Of a DNA stretch of 64,000 nucleotides, positions 1 through 8,493 are shown one piece after another. Made by a program: the position numbers and the translations under genes. The notes under the pieces are model-generated. The model saw only the letters and a list, made by a program, of their open reading frames with translations. It was not told the origin of the DNA and searched no databases. Origin of the DNA: Bacteroidales bacterium (lineage in GTDB: Bacteria > Bacteroidota > Bacteroidia > Bacteroidales > F082); contig JAFPUN010000020.1 in the NCBI GenBank assembly GCA_017395365.1, positions 1-64,000 of the forward strand, in the 5' to 3' direction. Positions within the stretch are counted from its first letter, which is position 1. The number at the start of each line of letters is the position of its first letter.

Positions 1-457
<457 letters not shown>

Positions 458-519
458 CTCGAGTCGCGGTTGTCCCCTTGTGTCGGCTTTCCCCGTCCGG
501 TCGAGGCCGCAGAGATTGA

Positions 520-631
<112 letters not shown>

Positions 632-641
632 CGCAACGGAG

Positions 642-679
642 AGCCCGTCAGCATCAGCTGGCGGGCTTATCTGTTTTTA
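642..679 (+). terminator. Intrinsic terminator of the rRNA operon
   Basis: AGCCCGTCAGC and GCTGGCGGGCT form an 11-bp stem with a single G-T pair and a short ATCA loop, followed by the T-rich run TATCTGTTTTTA. It lies just after the 5S gene. The minus strand has no T run here, so it should act only on the rRNA transcript. Confidence 0.85.
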
Positions 680-695
680 TGATATCCTCAATCGG

Positions 696-2114
696 TTATT
701 CTCCAAAGAACTCGTCCTTGAAATTCACAAAATACACTCGCTCCTGTGCACGTGTCAATGCAGTGTAAAGCCAGCGTAGATCCTCCACTTCAAGTGTCTC
801 CTTAAGATTGAGCGACGAGTCAATGAAGACGGAGTTCCATTGCCCGCCTTGGGTCTTGTGACAGGTGAGAGCGTAAGCAAATTTTACTTGTAAGGCATTA
901 AACCATGGATTTTTCTTCATCTCCTTATAACGCTCCCTACGGTTCGGGATAACCATATAGTCCTCCTCAATGGCAGTAAAGAGTTGTTGGCTTTCTTCAT
1001 TCGTTAGTGAAGGGCTGTTGCTATTCAAGGTATCCAAAAGGATTTTTGCTTCTATATTGGGTGCATCTGGATAGTCGGTGAAACTCAACTCGACATCTGC
1101 AAAACGGAAACCGTACATATCTTCAAAATGTTTGATTTTCCTGATCTCTGCCATGTCGCCATTGGCAATGAAACTGATGGCGTTGTTCCCTTCCGCCCAA
1201 TAGTAGTTGTTTTTCACCACCATGAGTTTGTCACCTGTCGCAATCTCGCCTTCGATGTTGAGGATACGTCCGCGGATGGCTTGATTGAACATATTGGCAC
1301 GTTTGTTAGACTTGCATACGATGACTGCCTCATTGTCAGAAATGTTCGCGAATGCGTTGTGAAGCATCTCTTCAAAGGTCTCTGGCTCAATCTTTTGGAT
1401 ATCATCGAAACCTTGGAGATGGAAGATGGGAAGCGCGTATTCGTAAAGGTTTTGGCTTAACAATTCTCTGATGTCTGTGGCATTGTATAGGATGCCCGAT
1501 TCTAACGCCTGTCGTTTGACTTCGGTCAGTTCGTAGGTGGCTGCAGTGATGGGGAATTGGGATTTCAAGTAGTCACAATTCAAGGCTGGACTTTCATTGC
1601 TCTCGACAGGTGGCAACTGGGCCGTGTCGCCGATTAGTAGAAGACGGCAATCCTCGCCACTGAAGACATAACTCAACAGATCATCAAGAAGGCTTGAACT
1701 GCCAAATTCCTTTTGCTCGCCAATCATGGAAGCCTCATCGACGATAAAGAGTGTGTGTTTGTATTTGTTTTCGGCTCTTGCAATGCGTATGCTTCCGTCA
1801 GGATAGGTCATGGCTTGATAGATCTTCCTATGGATGGTGCTGGCATTTTGTCCTGTATAGTTGCTGAGTACCTTGGCCGCTCTTCCCGTTGGGGCCATCA
1901 GCACATATCGCATTCCTATGGCTGGCAAGGTGCGAACCAAGGTCTTGACCAACGAGGTCTTTCCCGTTCCAGCATAGCCTCTTAGAACATAGGTGGGGTT
2001 CTCTTTTTGTGAGAGTAGAAAGGCGGCCAAGTGATATAGTACAACGGATTGTCCTTCAGTAGGTTCAAATCCGAAGGATTGGGTAAGGCGGCCGTATAAT
2101 TCATGTCTTTCCAT
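696..2114 (-). CDS. RecD-like / UvrD_C_2 ATP-dependent DNA helicase
   Basis: A 472-residue superfamily 1 helicase. Seen in the sequence: Walker A GYAGTGKT at residues 46-53, Walker B with DEAS at 126-129, the motif III-like GDTAQLPPV near 162-170, and in the last 60 residues the UvrD_C_2 signature TCHKTQGGQW followed by YTALTRAQ (motif VI). This layout matches the stand-alone RecD/AAA_30 helicases common in Bacteroidota (often annotated as exodeoxyribonuclease V alpha-like). No RecB or RecC partner is nearby, so a stand-alone role in DNA unwinding or repair is likely but inferred. It is the last gene of a minus-strand run, 10 bases after tamL, and converges on the rRNA operon. Confidence 0.9.
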   Translation of the reverse strand: MERHELYGRLTQSFGFEPTEGQSVVLYHLAAFLLSQKENPTYVLRGYAGTGKTSLVKTLVRTLPAIGMRYVLMAPTGRAAKVLSNYTGQNASTIHRKIYQAMTYPDGSIRIARAENKYKHTLFIVDEASMIGEQKEFGSSSLLDDLLSYVFSGEDCRLLLIGDTAQLPPVESNESPALNCDYLKSQFPITAATYELTEVKRQALESGILYNATDIRELLSQNLYEYALPIFHLQGFDDIQKIEPETFEEMLHNAFANISDNEAVIVCKSNKRANMFNQAIRGRILNIEGEIATGDKLMVVKNNYYWAEGNNAISFIANGDMAEIRKIKHFEDMYGFRFADVELSFTDYPDAPNIEAKILLDTLNSNSPSLTNEESQQLFTAIEEDYMVIPNRRERYKEMKKNPWFNALQVKFAYALTCHKTQGGQWNSVFIDSSLNLKETLEVEDLRWLYTALTRAQERVYFVNFKDEFFGE

Positions 2115-2124
2115 GACTTTCTCA

Positions 2125-4440
2125 TCAGAAGGGATAGCCGATGCCCATCTGCAGTCTTATGTTGTCGCCTTTGCCGAAACGCCAGTAGTTACCGTTATCG
2201 TCTGGGTACGGGTTTCGCATGGCGTAGGCGAGATCGAGGCGTAAAATGAGGAAGGAGACGTCAAGACGGAGGCCCAAACCTGCGTCGATGGCCAGTTGAT
2301 CATAGAATGTCCTGAAGTTAAACTCACTATTGGGCATGGATTCGTTAGGATGGAAGGTCCATACATTGCCCGCATCGACGAATACGGCTCCGTTGAATAT
2401 GTTGTAGATGGGAAATCTATATTCAGCGTTGAGTTCCAACTGAAGGTCGCCTGTCCGTTCAACATCGTCGGTGTTGGCAACATAGCCACCGGGTCCAACG
2501 GTGCGATAGAGCCATCCACGTAAACCGTTGGCACCACCACCGTAGAAGCTGCGTTCGAAGGGTAGGTCTTGTGAGTTGCCGTATGGAATACCTATGCCTG
2601 CAAACTCACGGAACACCAACCAAGAGTCTTCTCCGATTTGTAGATGCTGTCTCACATCGAAGCTGCCTCTCACATATTGCGCATAGCGTATGCCCAATAA
2701 CTCATGGTGTCCGTTTTCTGTTGTGATGAGTTTCGTGTTGTTGAACAAGGAGAGCAAGTTGCCGCTTGATTCAAAGTCGGCTTTTAGGTAGAAAAAGCTG
2801 CCTGTTTTGTTGATGTTCTGTGTATTATATACCAGCGAATAGCGTGTGCCCAAGAGGAGATGGCTAGTGTATTGGGCTTTTTTACGTTGGCTGGTCTCGG
2901 CATCAAGATACTCTTGGAAAGTTGGATTGATGTTTGCGATTTTCACGCTGTTAAGGAAGATAGGCGAGAAGGTCTGTCCCAGCCTAAAGTTGGTCTTCCA
3001 GTCGTAACTATATGAGGCTGTAGAGATGTAACGTGAGTAATAATAGCGGATTTGCGAGTTGAAACCCAATGAGATGGTTGTAGTTGGTTGGTAGTCTCTG
3101 GCAAATTGGAGGAAAGAAATGGGCGAAAGGAATTTCGGAAAGATGACGCTTGCTGTTATGCCTAATTCCCAGGTGTTGAACACATGTTTGCCGCTTTCTG
3201 TGACTTCGTTGCCTATGAGTTTTTGGGCTTCCAATCCACCTTTCAGACTGAGTTGGAAGGTCTCAGCACCATGGAATATGTTTTTGTTGTTGTATGACAA
3301 ACTTCCCTTGACACCCAAGTCTCCGTCGGAGTTGGTGCCTTCAGTTTGTATGGTAAAGGAGTGCTTGTCGCTTTGTTGCATGGTGATGCGACAATCCAGC
3401 AGGTTGAGAGAATCGTTGGGGTTGCTTATACTGTCGAACTCAATGTTGACATTGCGGAACAGGCTATAGTTGCTTAAGGCCTTGTAGGTGTTGGTGACGC
3501 TCCGTTGGTTATAAGGGAGTCCCTCAATGATGTTGATGGCTTGCGAAAAGGTTTGGGGCTTTACCTGTGGTTTGTCGTAATAATAGAAATCCCAAGTGTT
3601 GGTTCTTTTAAGACGCCCGAACTCTACGGTGAGCGTGGCCGAGTCGGTGGGGCGCTCATTCATTCGGAATATGGAGAAATCGGGGTAAATCTTGATGTTG
3701 CGGATTCTGTATTGTTTATAGGCCAAAGGAGTGTCTTTCAGCTTCATCGAAAGTTTCAATGTGTGGTTCATGAAGTTGCTGTCGACTTCATAGTACACAT
3801 TGTCGTGTGTGAAATAGTAATATCCCGAGTTACGCATCCTGTCGGTGATGAGCTCACGCTCGTCCTTCAAAGCATACGCGTTGTAGATGTCGCCTTCTTT
3901 GAGTGGGAATTTGGCGCTGTCGCGCATGATTAGCTTATTGATTAGGCTGTCTTCAATGACATAGTCAATCTCATTGACGGTGTAAGGCTGGGCAGGAAAG
4001 ACATGATAGGTGACTTTGGCTTTCTTCCTCCATTCTCTCTTTTTTACAGTGTGTGTCACTTTGGAGTTGAAATAGCCCACATTGTCGAGATAGCGCATCA
4101 TCTGTTTGGATGAATTGTTGGCCTCTGATTTGTCGTAATATACAGGAGGGTTGCCAAATTTCTTGTTCATCCACTTCCAAAACGAGCTGTTGGGCCGGCG
4201 TTCGCTCTTGTAGTAGATCCAAGTTGGAATGTTGGTTTGTAATGTGTTTTTGTAAGGCTTGAGTGAGATGTATTGTGAGATGCCCGACTTGCTAATTTCG
4301 GTGCCTTTTTCCTCTATGACGACTTTGTTGCTCTGAACCAGGTATTTCCCTTCGGGGACGAAACGGCGAAGGGAACACGACGACATGAAAATAGCGACGA
4401 GTAGGCCAATGAAGAGAATATGGTACTTTTTGCCGAACAT
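2125..4440 (-). CDS. tamL: BamA/TamA-family outer-membrane lipoprotein, TamL type
   Basis: A 771-residue Omp85-family protein. Its N terminus is a lipoprotein signal, with the lipobox ending at Cys22 (MSSC), so it should be lipid-anchored, which is the feature that separates TamL from TamA/BamA. A periplasmic POTRA-like part follows to about residue 380. The C-terminal half is a 16-strand-type Omp85 barrel with the typical RGW and LRLDLAYAMRNP-like strands and an aromatic last residue (GIGYPF). TamL is thought to work with TamB in outer-membrane protein insertion. No tamB gene is adjacent here. folC lies 39 bases upstream and the helicase 10 bases downstream, so the three are probably co-transcribed. 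Confidence 0.85.
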   Translation of the reverse strand: MFGKKYHILFIGLLVAIFMSSCSLRRFVPEGKYLVQSNKVVIEEKGTEISKSGISQYISLKPYKNTLQTNIPTWIYYKSERRPNSSFWKWMNKKFGNPPVYYDKSEANNSSKQMMRYLDNVGYFNSKVTHTVKKREWRKKAKVTYHVFPAQPYTVNEIDYVIEDSLINKLIMRDSAKFPLKEGDIYNAYALKDERELITDRMRNSGYYYFTHDNVYYEVDSNFMNHTLKLSMKLKDTPLAYKQYRIRNIKIYPDFSIFRMNERPTDSATLTVEFGRLKRTNTWDFYYYDKPQVKPQTFSQAINIIEGLPYNQRSVTNTYKALSNYSLFRNVNIEFDSISNPNDSLNLLDCRITMQQSDKHSFTIQTEGTNSDGDLGVKGSLSYNNKNIFHGAETFQLSLKGGLEAQKLIGNEVTESGKHVFNTWELGITASVIFPKFLSPISFLQFARDYQPTTTISLGFNSQIRYYYSRYISTASYSYDWKTNFRLGQTFSPIFLNSVKIANINPTFQEYLDAETSQRKKAQYTSHLLLGTRYSLVYNTQNINKTGSFFYLKADFESSGNLLSLFNNTKLITTENGHHELLGIRYAQYVRGSFDVRQHLQIGEDSWLVFREFAGIGIPYGNSQDLPFERSFYGGGANGLRGWLYRTVGPGGYVANTDDVERTGDLQLELNAEYRFPIYNIFNGAVFVDAGNVWTFHPNESMPNSEFNFRTFYDQLAIDAGLGLRLDVSFLILRLDLAYAMRNPYPDDNGNYWRFGKGDNIRLQMGIGYPF

Positions 4441-4479
4441 TGGGAAGGCATATTTGGCGCAAAGTTAAGAATATTTCCT

Positions 4480-5766
4480 TTACACCACTTCGGCCACGGT
4501 GAAATTGCTTCCGCCGACGAAGACGATGTCACCAAAATGGGCGTTGTTGACCGCCGAACGGAAGGCGTGGCTGACCGATTCGTACACCTGTCCGCGCAAA
4601 CCCATGTCAAAAGCCTTTTGGGCTAATATGTTGGCATCCAAACCTCTCGGGATATCTGCCTTGCAGAAATAGTATTCGGCGCCATGGGGCAATAGCTGGA
4701 GTACGCTGTCGACATCTTTGTCATTGACCATACCGAGAACGAAATGAAGTCTCTCGTAATTCATCTCGGCGAGTTGCAACACCACTTCCTTGATGCCTGC
4801 CACATTGTGGCCCGTGTCGGCGATGGTCAACGGGTCGTTGTTCAATATCTGCCAACGGCCCATGAGGTGCGTGTTACGGATCACCCGACCGATGCCGTCG
4901 CGAATGATGTCATCCGTGAGGTTGAACTTGCTGCGTAACAGGTCGAGGGCGCACATCACGGTGGTGAGGTTCTTCTGCTGATAGTTGCCCAACAGAGGAA
5001 GTTCGAGGGCTTCCATATAGAGCTCGCTGTTTTTCCAAACATCGAACTGCTGCACATAGTTGGATTCGATATGGATTTTGTCGCAGTCGAAGATTTGGTC
5101 GGCGAAGCAAATGAAACTGTTGCACTCTTTGGCTTTGTCAATGAAAACTTGTTCGGTTTCGGGATGGGTTTCGCCAATGACGACAGGGATGTCTGGCTTG
5201 ATGATACCTGCCTTTTCGTAAGCGATTTTGGCCCGCGTGTCACCCAAGAACTTCATGTGGTCGAAATCAATGTTGGTGATGACGCTCAATTCAGGGGTGA
5301 TAAGGTTGGTGGAATCCAATCGTCCGCCCATGCCCACCTCGACGATGGCTATATCGATTTTTTCTTTCGAGAAGTAATCGAAAGCCATGCCCACGGTCAT
5401 CTCAAAGAAGGAGAGTTCCATTGCCTCAAACTTCTCCTTGTAGGTGTCAATGAATTGTACCACATTCTCTTCGGGAATCATCTCGCCGTTGATGCGGATG
5501 CGTTCGCGGAAATCGCGCAAGTGGGGCGAGGTGTAAAGGCCAGTCTTGAAGCCAGCTTCCTGAAATACGGAAGCCAGCATGTGGGAGACGGAGCCTTTGC
5601 CATTGGTGCCGGCCACATGCACAGACTTGAAGTTGTTTTGCGGATTGTCGAGAAGGTTGAGAAGTTGGATGGTGTTGTTGAGGTCGGCCTTGTAGGCTGC
5701 TGCTCCGATGCGTTGATACATCGGGAGTTTGTTGAACATCCATTCGAGGGTATCGGTATAATTCAT
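4480..5766 (-). CDS. folC: Dihydrofolate synthase / folylpolyglutamate synthase
   Basis: A Mur-ligase-family enzyme of 428 residues that adds glutamate to dihydropteroate or folate using ATP. The P-loop GTNGKGSVSHML (starting near residue 53), the folC signature YTSPHLRDFRERIR and the C-terminal VADTGHN-like motif (IADTGHNVAGIKE) are visible. I start it at MNYTDTLEWM, which aligns with the family's usual N terminus. A start 11 codons upstream is possible but would run into a palindromic repeat. It shares the minus-strand run with the TonB module upstream and tamL downstream. Confidence 0.95.
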   Translation of the reverse strand: MNYTDTLEWMFNKLPMYQRIGAAAYKADLNNTIQLLNLLDNPQNNFKSVHVAGTNGKGSVSHMLASVFQEAGFKTGLYTSPHLRDFRERIRINGEMIPEENVVQFIDTYKEKFEAMELSFFEMTVGMAFDYFSKEKIDIAIVEVGMGGRLDSTNLITPELSVITNIDFDHMKFLGDTRAKIAYEKAGIIKPDIPVVIGETHPETEQVFIDKAKECNSFICFADQIFDCDKIHIESNYVQQFDVWKNSELYMEALELPLLGNYQQKNLTTVMCALDLLRSKFNLTDDIIRDGIGRVIRNTHLMGRWQILNNDPLTIADTGHNVAGIKEVVLQLAEMNYERLHFVLGMVNDKDVDSVLQLLPHGAEYYFCKADIPRGLDANILAQKAFDMGLRGQVYESVSHAFRSAVNNAHFGDIVFVGGSNFTVAEVV

Positions 5767-5780
5767 AGGCGGTGTTTTAA

Positions 5781-5866
5781 TTCGGAATGAGGAATGCAAA
5801 ATGCGGAATGATGCAAAGTGATGCTAAGCTCCATTCCGCATTCCACATTCATAATTCTGCATTTAG
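5781..5866. repeat. GGAATG-rich imperfect palindrome between tonB-like gene and folC
   Basis: ATGCGGAATG (5801-5810) is perfectly repeated in inverted orientation as CATTCCGCAT (5832-5841). The outer flanks also consist of further GGAATG/ATGCA copies. It fills the roughly 100-base gap between the two genes and could fold into a long hairpin in the transcript. Confidence 0.7.
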
Positions 5867-5867
5867 T

Positions 5868-6626
5868 TTATTGGTTGATGACAAAAGTGTAAGTGATGGT
5901 GCCATGTTGCTCTTCAGGAGCATCTGGATCGGATTGGAAGGTGGAACGCAATGCAGCTTGTTTGGCTTTTTGACGCATCTCGCTGTTGATTATGGTGGTG
6001 CCTTTTTGGGCCACTTCGGCGCGTACCACTTGCCCTGCCCGGTTCACCCAGATATCAACAACGACATTGCCTTCTTCGCTGAAATCGTCATTGGGACGGT
6101 GCAGACTCTTGGCGCCACGGCCTCCGAGGTCATAGCCTGTTCCATTGCCTTTGCCGCCATTTCCGTCATACTTTCTGACGCCAGCAAGCCCATTGGGTTT
6201 GCCTTGGTCGCCAGGCTGACCGGTGATACCTTCCGAACCGCCCGCTTGCGGGTTGTTGCTGCCCTTGTATATAGCCCTGCTGTTGACTTGTGGCTTGGGC
6301 TCTTCAGCAGGCTTTTCCTGTTTAGGCTTTGTGGTCTTGGGTTTCTCAATGGCAGGGGCTTCTTCGTCGTTTTGGGTGACGATGTCCTCTTTGGTCTGGC
6401 TCTGCTCCTGTTTGGGTTGGGCAGCCATGGGGATGGCGGGCTTCTCGGGTTGAATGTTGCCCATGCCTTGGTCCATCATGCCCAAGTCGACCTCTACGCC
6501 TTCCTCTCCTGGTAATGGCAAGGGAGTCCTGAAGGCCATCAGGAACAGAACGAGCAACACCAACGCGTGTACCGCAATGGTACCCACGATGGCTATGCCT
6601 TTGTCCGCCTTTTCTTTCTTGTCCAT
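5868..6626 (-). CDS. TonB-family energy-transducer protein
   Basis: A 252-residue protein with a single N-terminal membrane anchor (residues about 11-31), a Pro/Lys/Glu-rich periplasmic spacer (about 60-125), a Gly-rich stretch (about 130-175) and a C-terminal TonB/TolA-like domain (about 180-252, NVVVDIWVNRAGQVVRAEV... ending TITYTFVINQ). It follows exbD by 6 bases, so it completes an ExbB-ExbD-TonB module that passes the inner-membrane proton gradient to outer-membrane receptors. No receptor gene is adjacent, so its client is unknown. A TolA-like role is the alternative. Confidence 0.88.
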   Translation of the reverse strand: MDKKEKADKGIAIVGTIAVHALVLLVLFLMAFRTPLPLPGEEGVEVDLGMMDQGMGNIQPEKPAIPMAAQPKQEQSQTKEDIVTQNDEEAPAIEKPKTTKPKQEKPAEEPKPQVNSRAIYKGSNNPQAGGSEGITGQPGDQGKPNGLAGVRKYDGNGGKGNGTGYDLGGRGAKSLHRPNDDFSEEGNVVVDIWVNRAGQVVRAEVAQKGTTIINSEMRQKAKQAALRSTFQSDPDAPEEQHGTITYTFVINQ

Positions 6627-6632
6627 GTTGTG

Positions 6633-7049
6633 TTATTTTTTCGGTGAGGTGGCTAAAATGACTTTGTGGTTGTTGCCCGTGGCATTGTTGATTTCGTTGA
6701 CGGCATCAATCACGTTCACGATGTATTGCACGGGGACGGTCTTGTCGGAACGGAGCACCACTGTGGCTTGCGGGTCATTGCCAATCTGCGTGTTGATGAG
6801 GTCCATGAGTTGACTCTCGTCGAAAACCTTGATGTCGTTGACTTGATATTGGTAGTTCTCGTCCACATAGACGGTGACGGTCTGCTTGGCCATAGTCTTG
6901 CTGGTGCTCGATGGCAGCATGAGCTTGATGGCATTGGGAGCCACCAAGGTCGAGGTGAGCATGAAGAAGATCAGCAGCAGGAACACCAGGTCCGACATGG
7001 ACGAGGAGTTGAAAGTGGGTTCGACCTTATTTCTTGATTTGATGGCCAT
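6633..7049 (-). CDS. exbD: ExbD/TolR-family proton-channel subunit
   Basis: A 138-residue protein with one membrane helix (about 19-36) that carries the conserved Asp20 in SMSDLVFLLLIFFM, the residue that binds protons in ExbD/TolR. A small periplasmic domain follows (about 58-138). It lies 12 bases after exbB and 6 bases before the TonB-like gene, so the three should form one complex in the inner membrane. Confidence 0.93.
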   Translation of the reverse strand: MAIKSRNKVEPTFNSSSMSDLVFLLLIFFMLTSTLVAPNAIKLMLPSSTSKTMAKQTVTVYVDENYQYQVNDIKVFDESQLMDLINTQIGNDPQATVVLRSDKTVPVQYIVNVIDAVNEINNATGNNHKVILATSPKK

Positions 7050-7061
7050 AATGCACTGGTT

Positions 7062-7760
7062 TTATGCGGGTTCGTTCAAGACATCCATGAATTCTGTTGC
7101 CTTGCCTTCCAGCAGGTTGACAACTTTCTGGATCTTGTTGGTGATGATGGCGTGGAAGAAGTATGCGATGATGCCGACGATAAGACCGCCGACCGTGGTC
7201 ACCATGGCTTCGTAGATGCCCGATGAGAGCAACTCGATATCAATGTTGTTGCCGGCCATCGACATGTTATAGAATGCGCGAATCATACCCGTTACCGTGC
7301 CCAAGAAACCAATCATCGGGGCGGCACTGGCAATCATTGAGAGGATGCTGACGCCACGCTCCAGTTTCGCAACTTCCAAATTACCAACATTTTCAATGGC
7401 CGAGTTGATGTCGCCCAAAGGTCTGCCAAGGCGGGAGAGACCTTTCTCAATCATACGCGAGATAGGAGTGGAGTTGCCTCTGCACAAGGCTTTTGCCGAA
7501 TCAATCTTGCCTTCTTTCATGTATTCGCGGATGCGGTCCATGAAGCTTTTGTCGTATTTCGTGGCTCGCGAAACGGCAATGAATCTTTCGATGAAGATGT
7601 AGACCGCTATGATCGACAAAACGGCCAATAAAATCATAATCCATCCGCCCTTGGTGGCAAGTTCGAGGATGGAGAGTTTGAATTCCGTGGGCTGGGCGAC
7701 AGCTTCAGCAGCCGCTGTACCTAAATCATTGGTGGTTTGTTGAATTTGAAGAAGATTCAT
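7062..7760 (-). CDS. exbB: ExbB/TolQ/MotA-family proton-channel subunit
   Basis: A 232-residue protein with the ExbB layout: a first membrane helix near residues 38-57, a cytoplasmic loop, and two more helices near 135-155 and 185-205. The conserved signature AAPMIGFLGTVTGMI lines the proton path. It is the first gene of the exbB-exbD-tonB unit. A 28-bp palindrome separates it from the lolA-like gene upstream. Confidence 0.93.
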   Translation of the reverse strand: MNLLQIQQTTNDLGTAAAEAVAQPTEFKLSILELATKGGWIMILLAVLSIIAVYIFIERFIAVSRATKYDKSFMDRIREYMKEGKIDSAKALCRGNSTPISRMIEKGLSRLGRPLGDINSAIENVGNLEVAKLERGVSILSMIASAAPMIGFLGTVTGMIRAFYNMSMAGNNIDIELLSSGIYEAMVTTVGGLIVGIIAYFFHAIITNKIQKVVNLLEGKATEFMDVLNEPA

Positions 7761-7808
7761 ATTGTTGCAGAATTGTTGTATTGACTATGTGTAATTTGAT
7801 TTGTGTTT

Positions 7809-7836
7809 GTAGAGACGCGGCGCGCCACGTCTCTAC
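7809..7836. repeat. 28-bp GTAGAGACG palindrome, copy 1
   Basis: Arms GTAGAGACG and CGTCTCTAC enclose a GC-rich self-complementary core (CGGCGCGCCA). It lies 31 bases past the stop of the lolA-like gene. It is one of five equal-length copies in this window (also 31523, 44305, 50954, 57643). Confidence 0.9.
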
Positions 7837-7867
7837 ATAATAACAATTATCGTTTTGTTTTATTGCG

Positions 7868-8491
7868 TTACCGCATATCTATCACATCCACATTGGGGTG
7901 TTTTTTCGTGTCGAAGGTGAAGAATTTATCGTCCAGTTTTTGGTCGAATTTCATTTCTTCCACATTGATGACGGCCTTGCTGCCGTCTTCCATGTAGATG
8001 TCAGCGCTTTTCAGTTCGGTTTTCTTCGTGTTGATTTTCAAGGTCACTCGCTTGTATTGTCCCTTGGGGTTGGCAAGTTCGATGGTGGCGATACCTTGCG
8101 CGTCAATGCCCGACAAGGTGGCTACATAACTCTCGTCTAATGAGGTGAGGAGTTTCAGTGGCGTGTTGTCAGTGCCGTCGCTGGCTTTGCTAACCATGAC
8201 CTCTTCGTCGTCGACGAGATACGACCAGATGGTCTTGCCGTCGCTGATGGTCTGTTGGTCAGCCATCTCGATTCTGTATGCCTCGCCTTGCAGCCAGGCA
8301 TGGCCTTTCTCGCTGTCGCTATAATTTTTCCCGTCAGGACTGATTTGATAGTTGAAGGCCATCTCCATGTTTTTGTGGCTCTTCACCTGGTTGACCATGA
8401 GACGGATGATGGCCTCTGCGTTGTTTTGGGCTGTAACTACTTGTGTTGCAAACAATAACACAAGGCAAGCGATAATGTTTCTAGTTTTCAT
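7868..8491 (-). CDS. LolA-like outer-membrane lipoprotein carrier protein
   Basis: A 207-residue secreted protein with a signal peptide (residues 1-22, ending VVTAQ). The body matches the LolA/LolB-type half-barrel fold: TISDGKTIWSYLVDDEEVMV and DIYMEDGSKAVINVEEMKFDQKLDDKFFTF are typical LolA strands. LolA ferries lipoproteins across the periplasm. In Bacteroidota this gene commonly follows ftsK, and here it starts 2 bases after ftsK ends, so the two are translated from one message. The assignment rests on pattern and context. Confidence 0.85.
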   Translation of the reverse strand: MKTRNIIACLVLLFATQVVTAQNNAEAIIRLMVNQVKSHKNMEMAFNYQISPDGKNYSDSEKGHAWLQGEAYRIEMADQQTISDGKTIWSYLVDDEEVMVSKASDGTDNTPLKLLTSLDESYVATLSGIDAQGIATIELANPKGQYKRVTLKINTKKTELKSADIYMEDGSKAVINVEEMKFDQKLDDKFFTFDTKKHPNVDVIDMR

Positions 8492-8493
8492 TT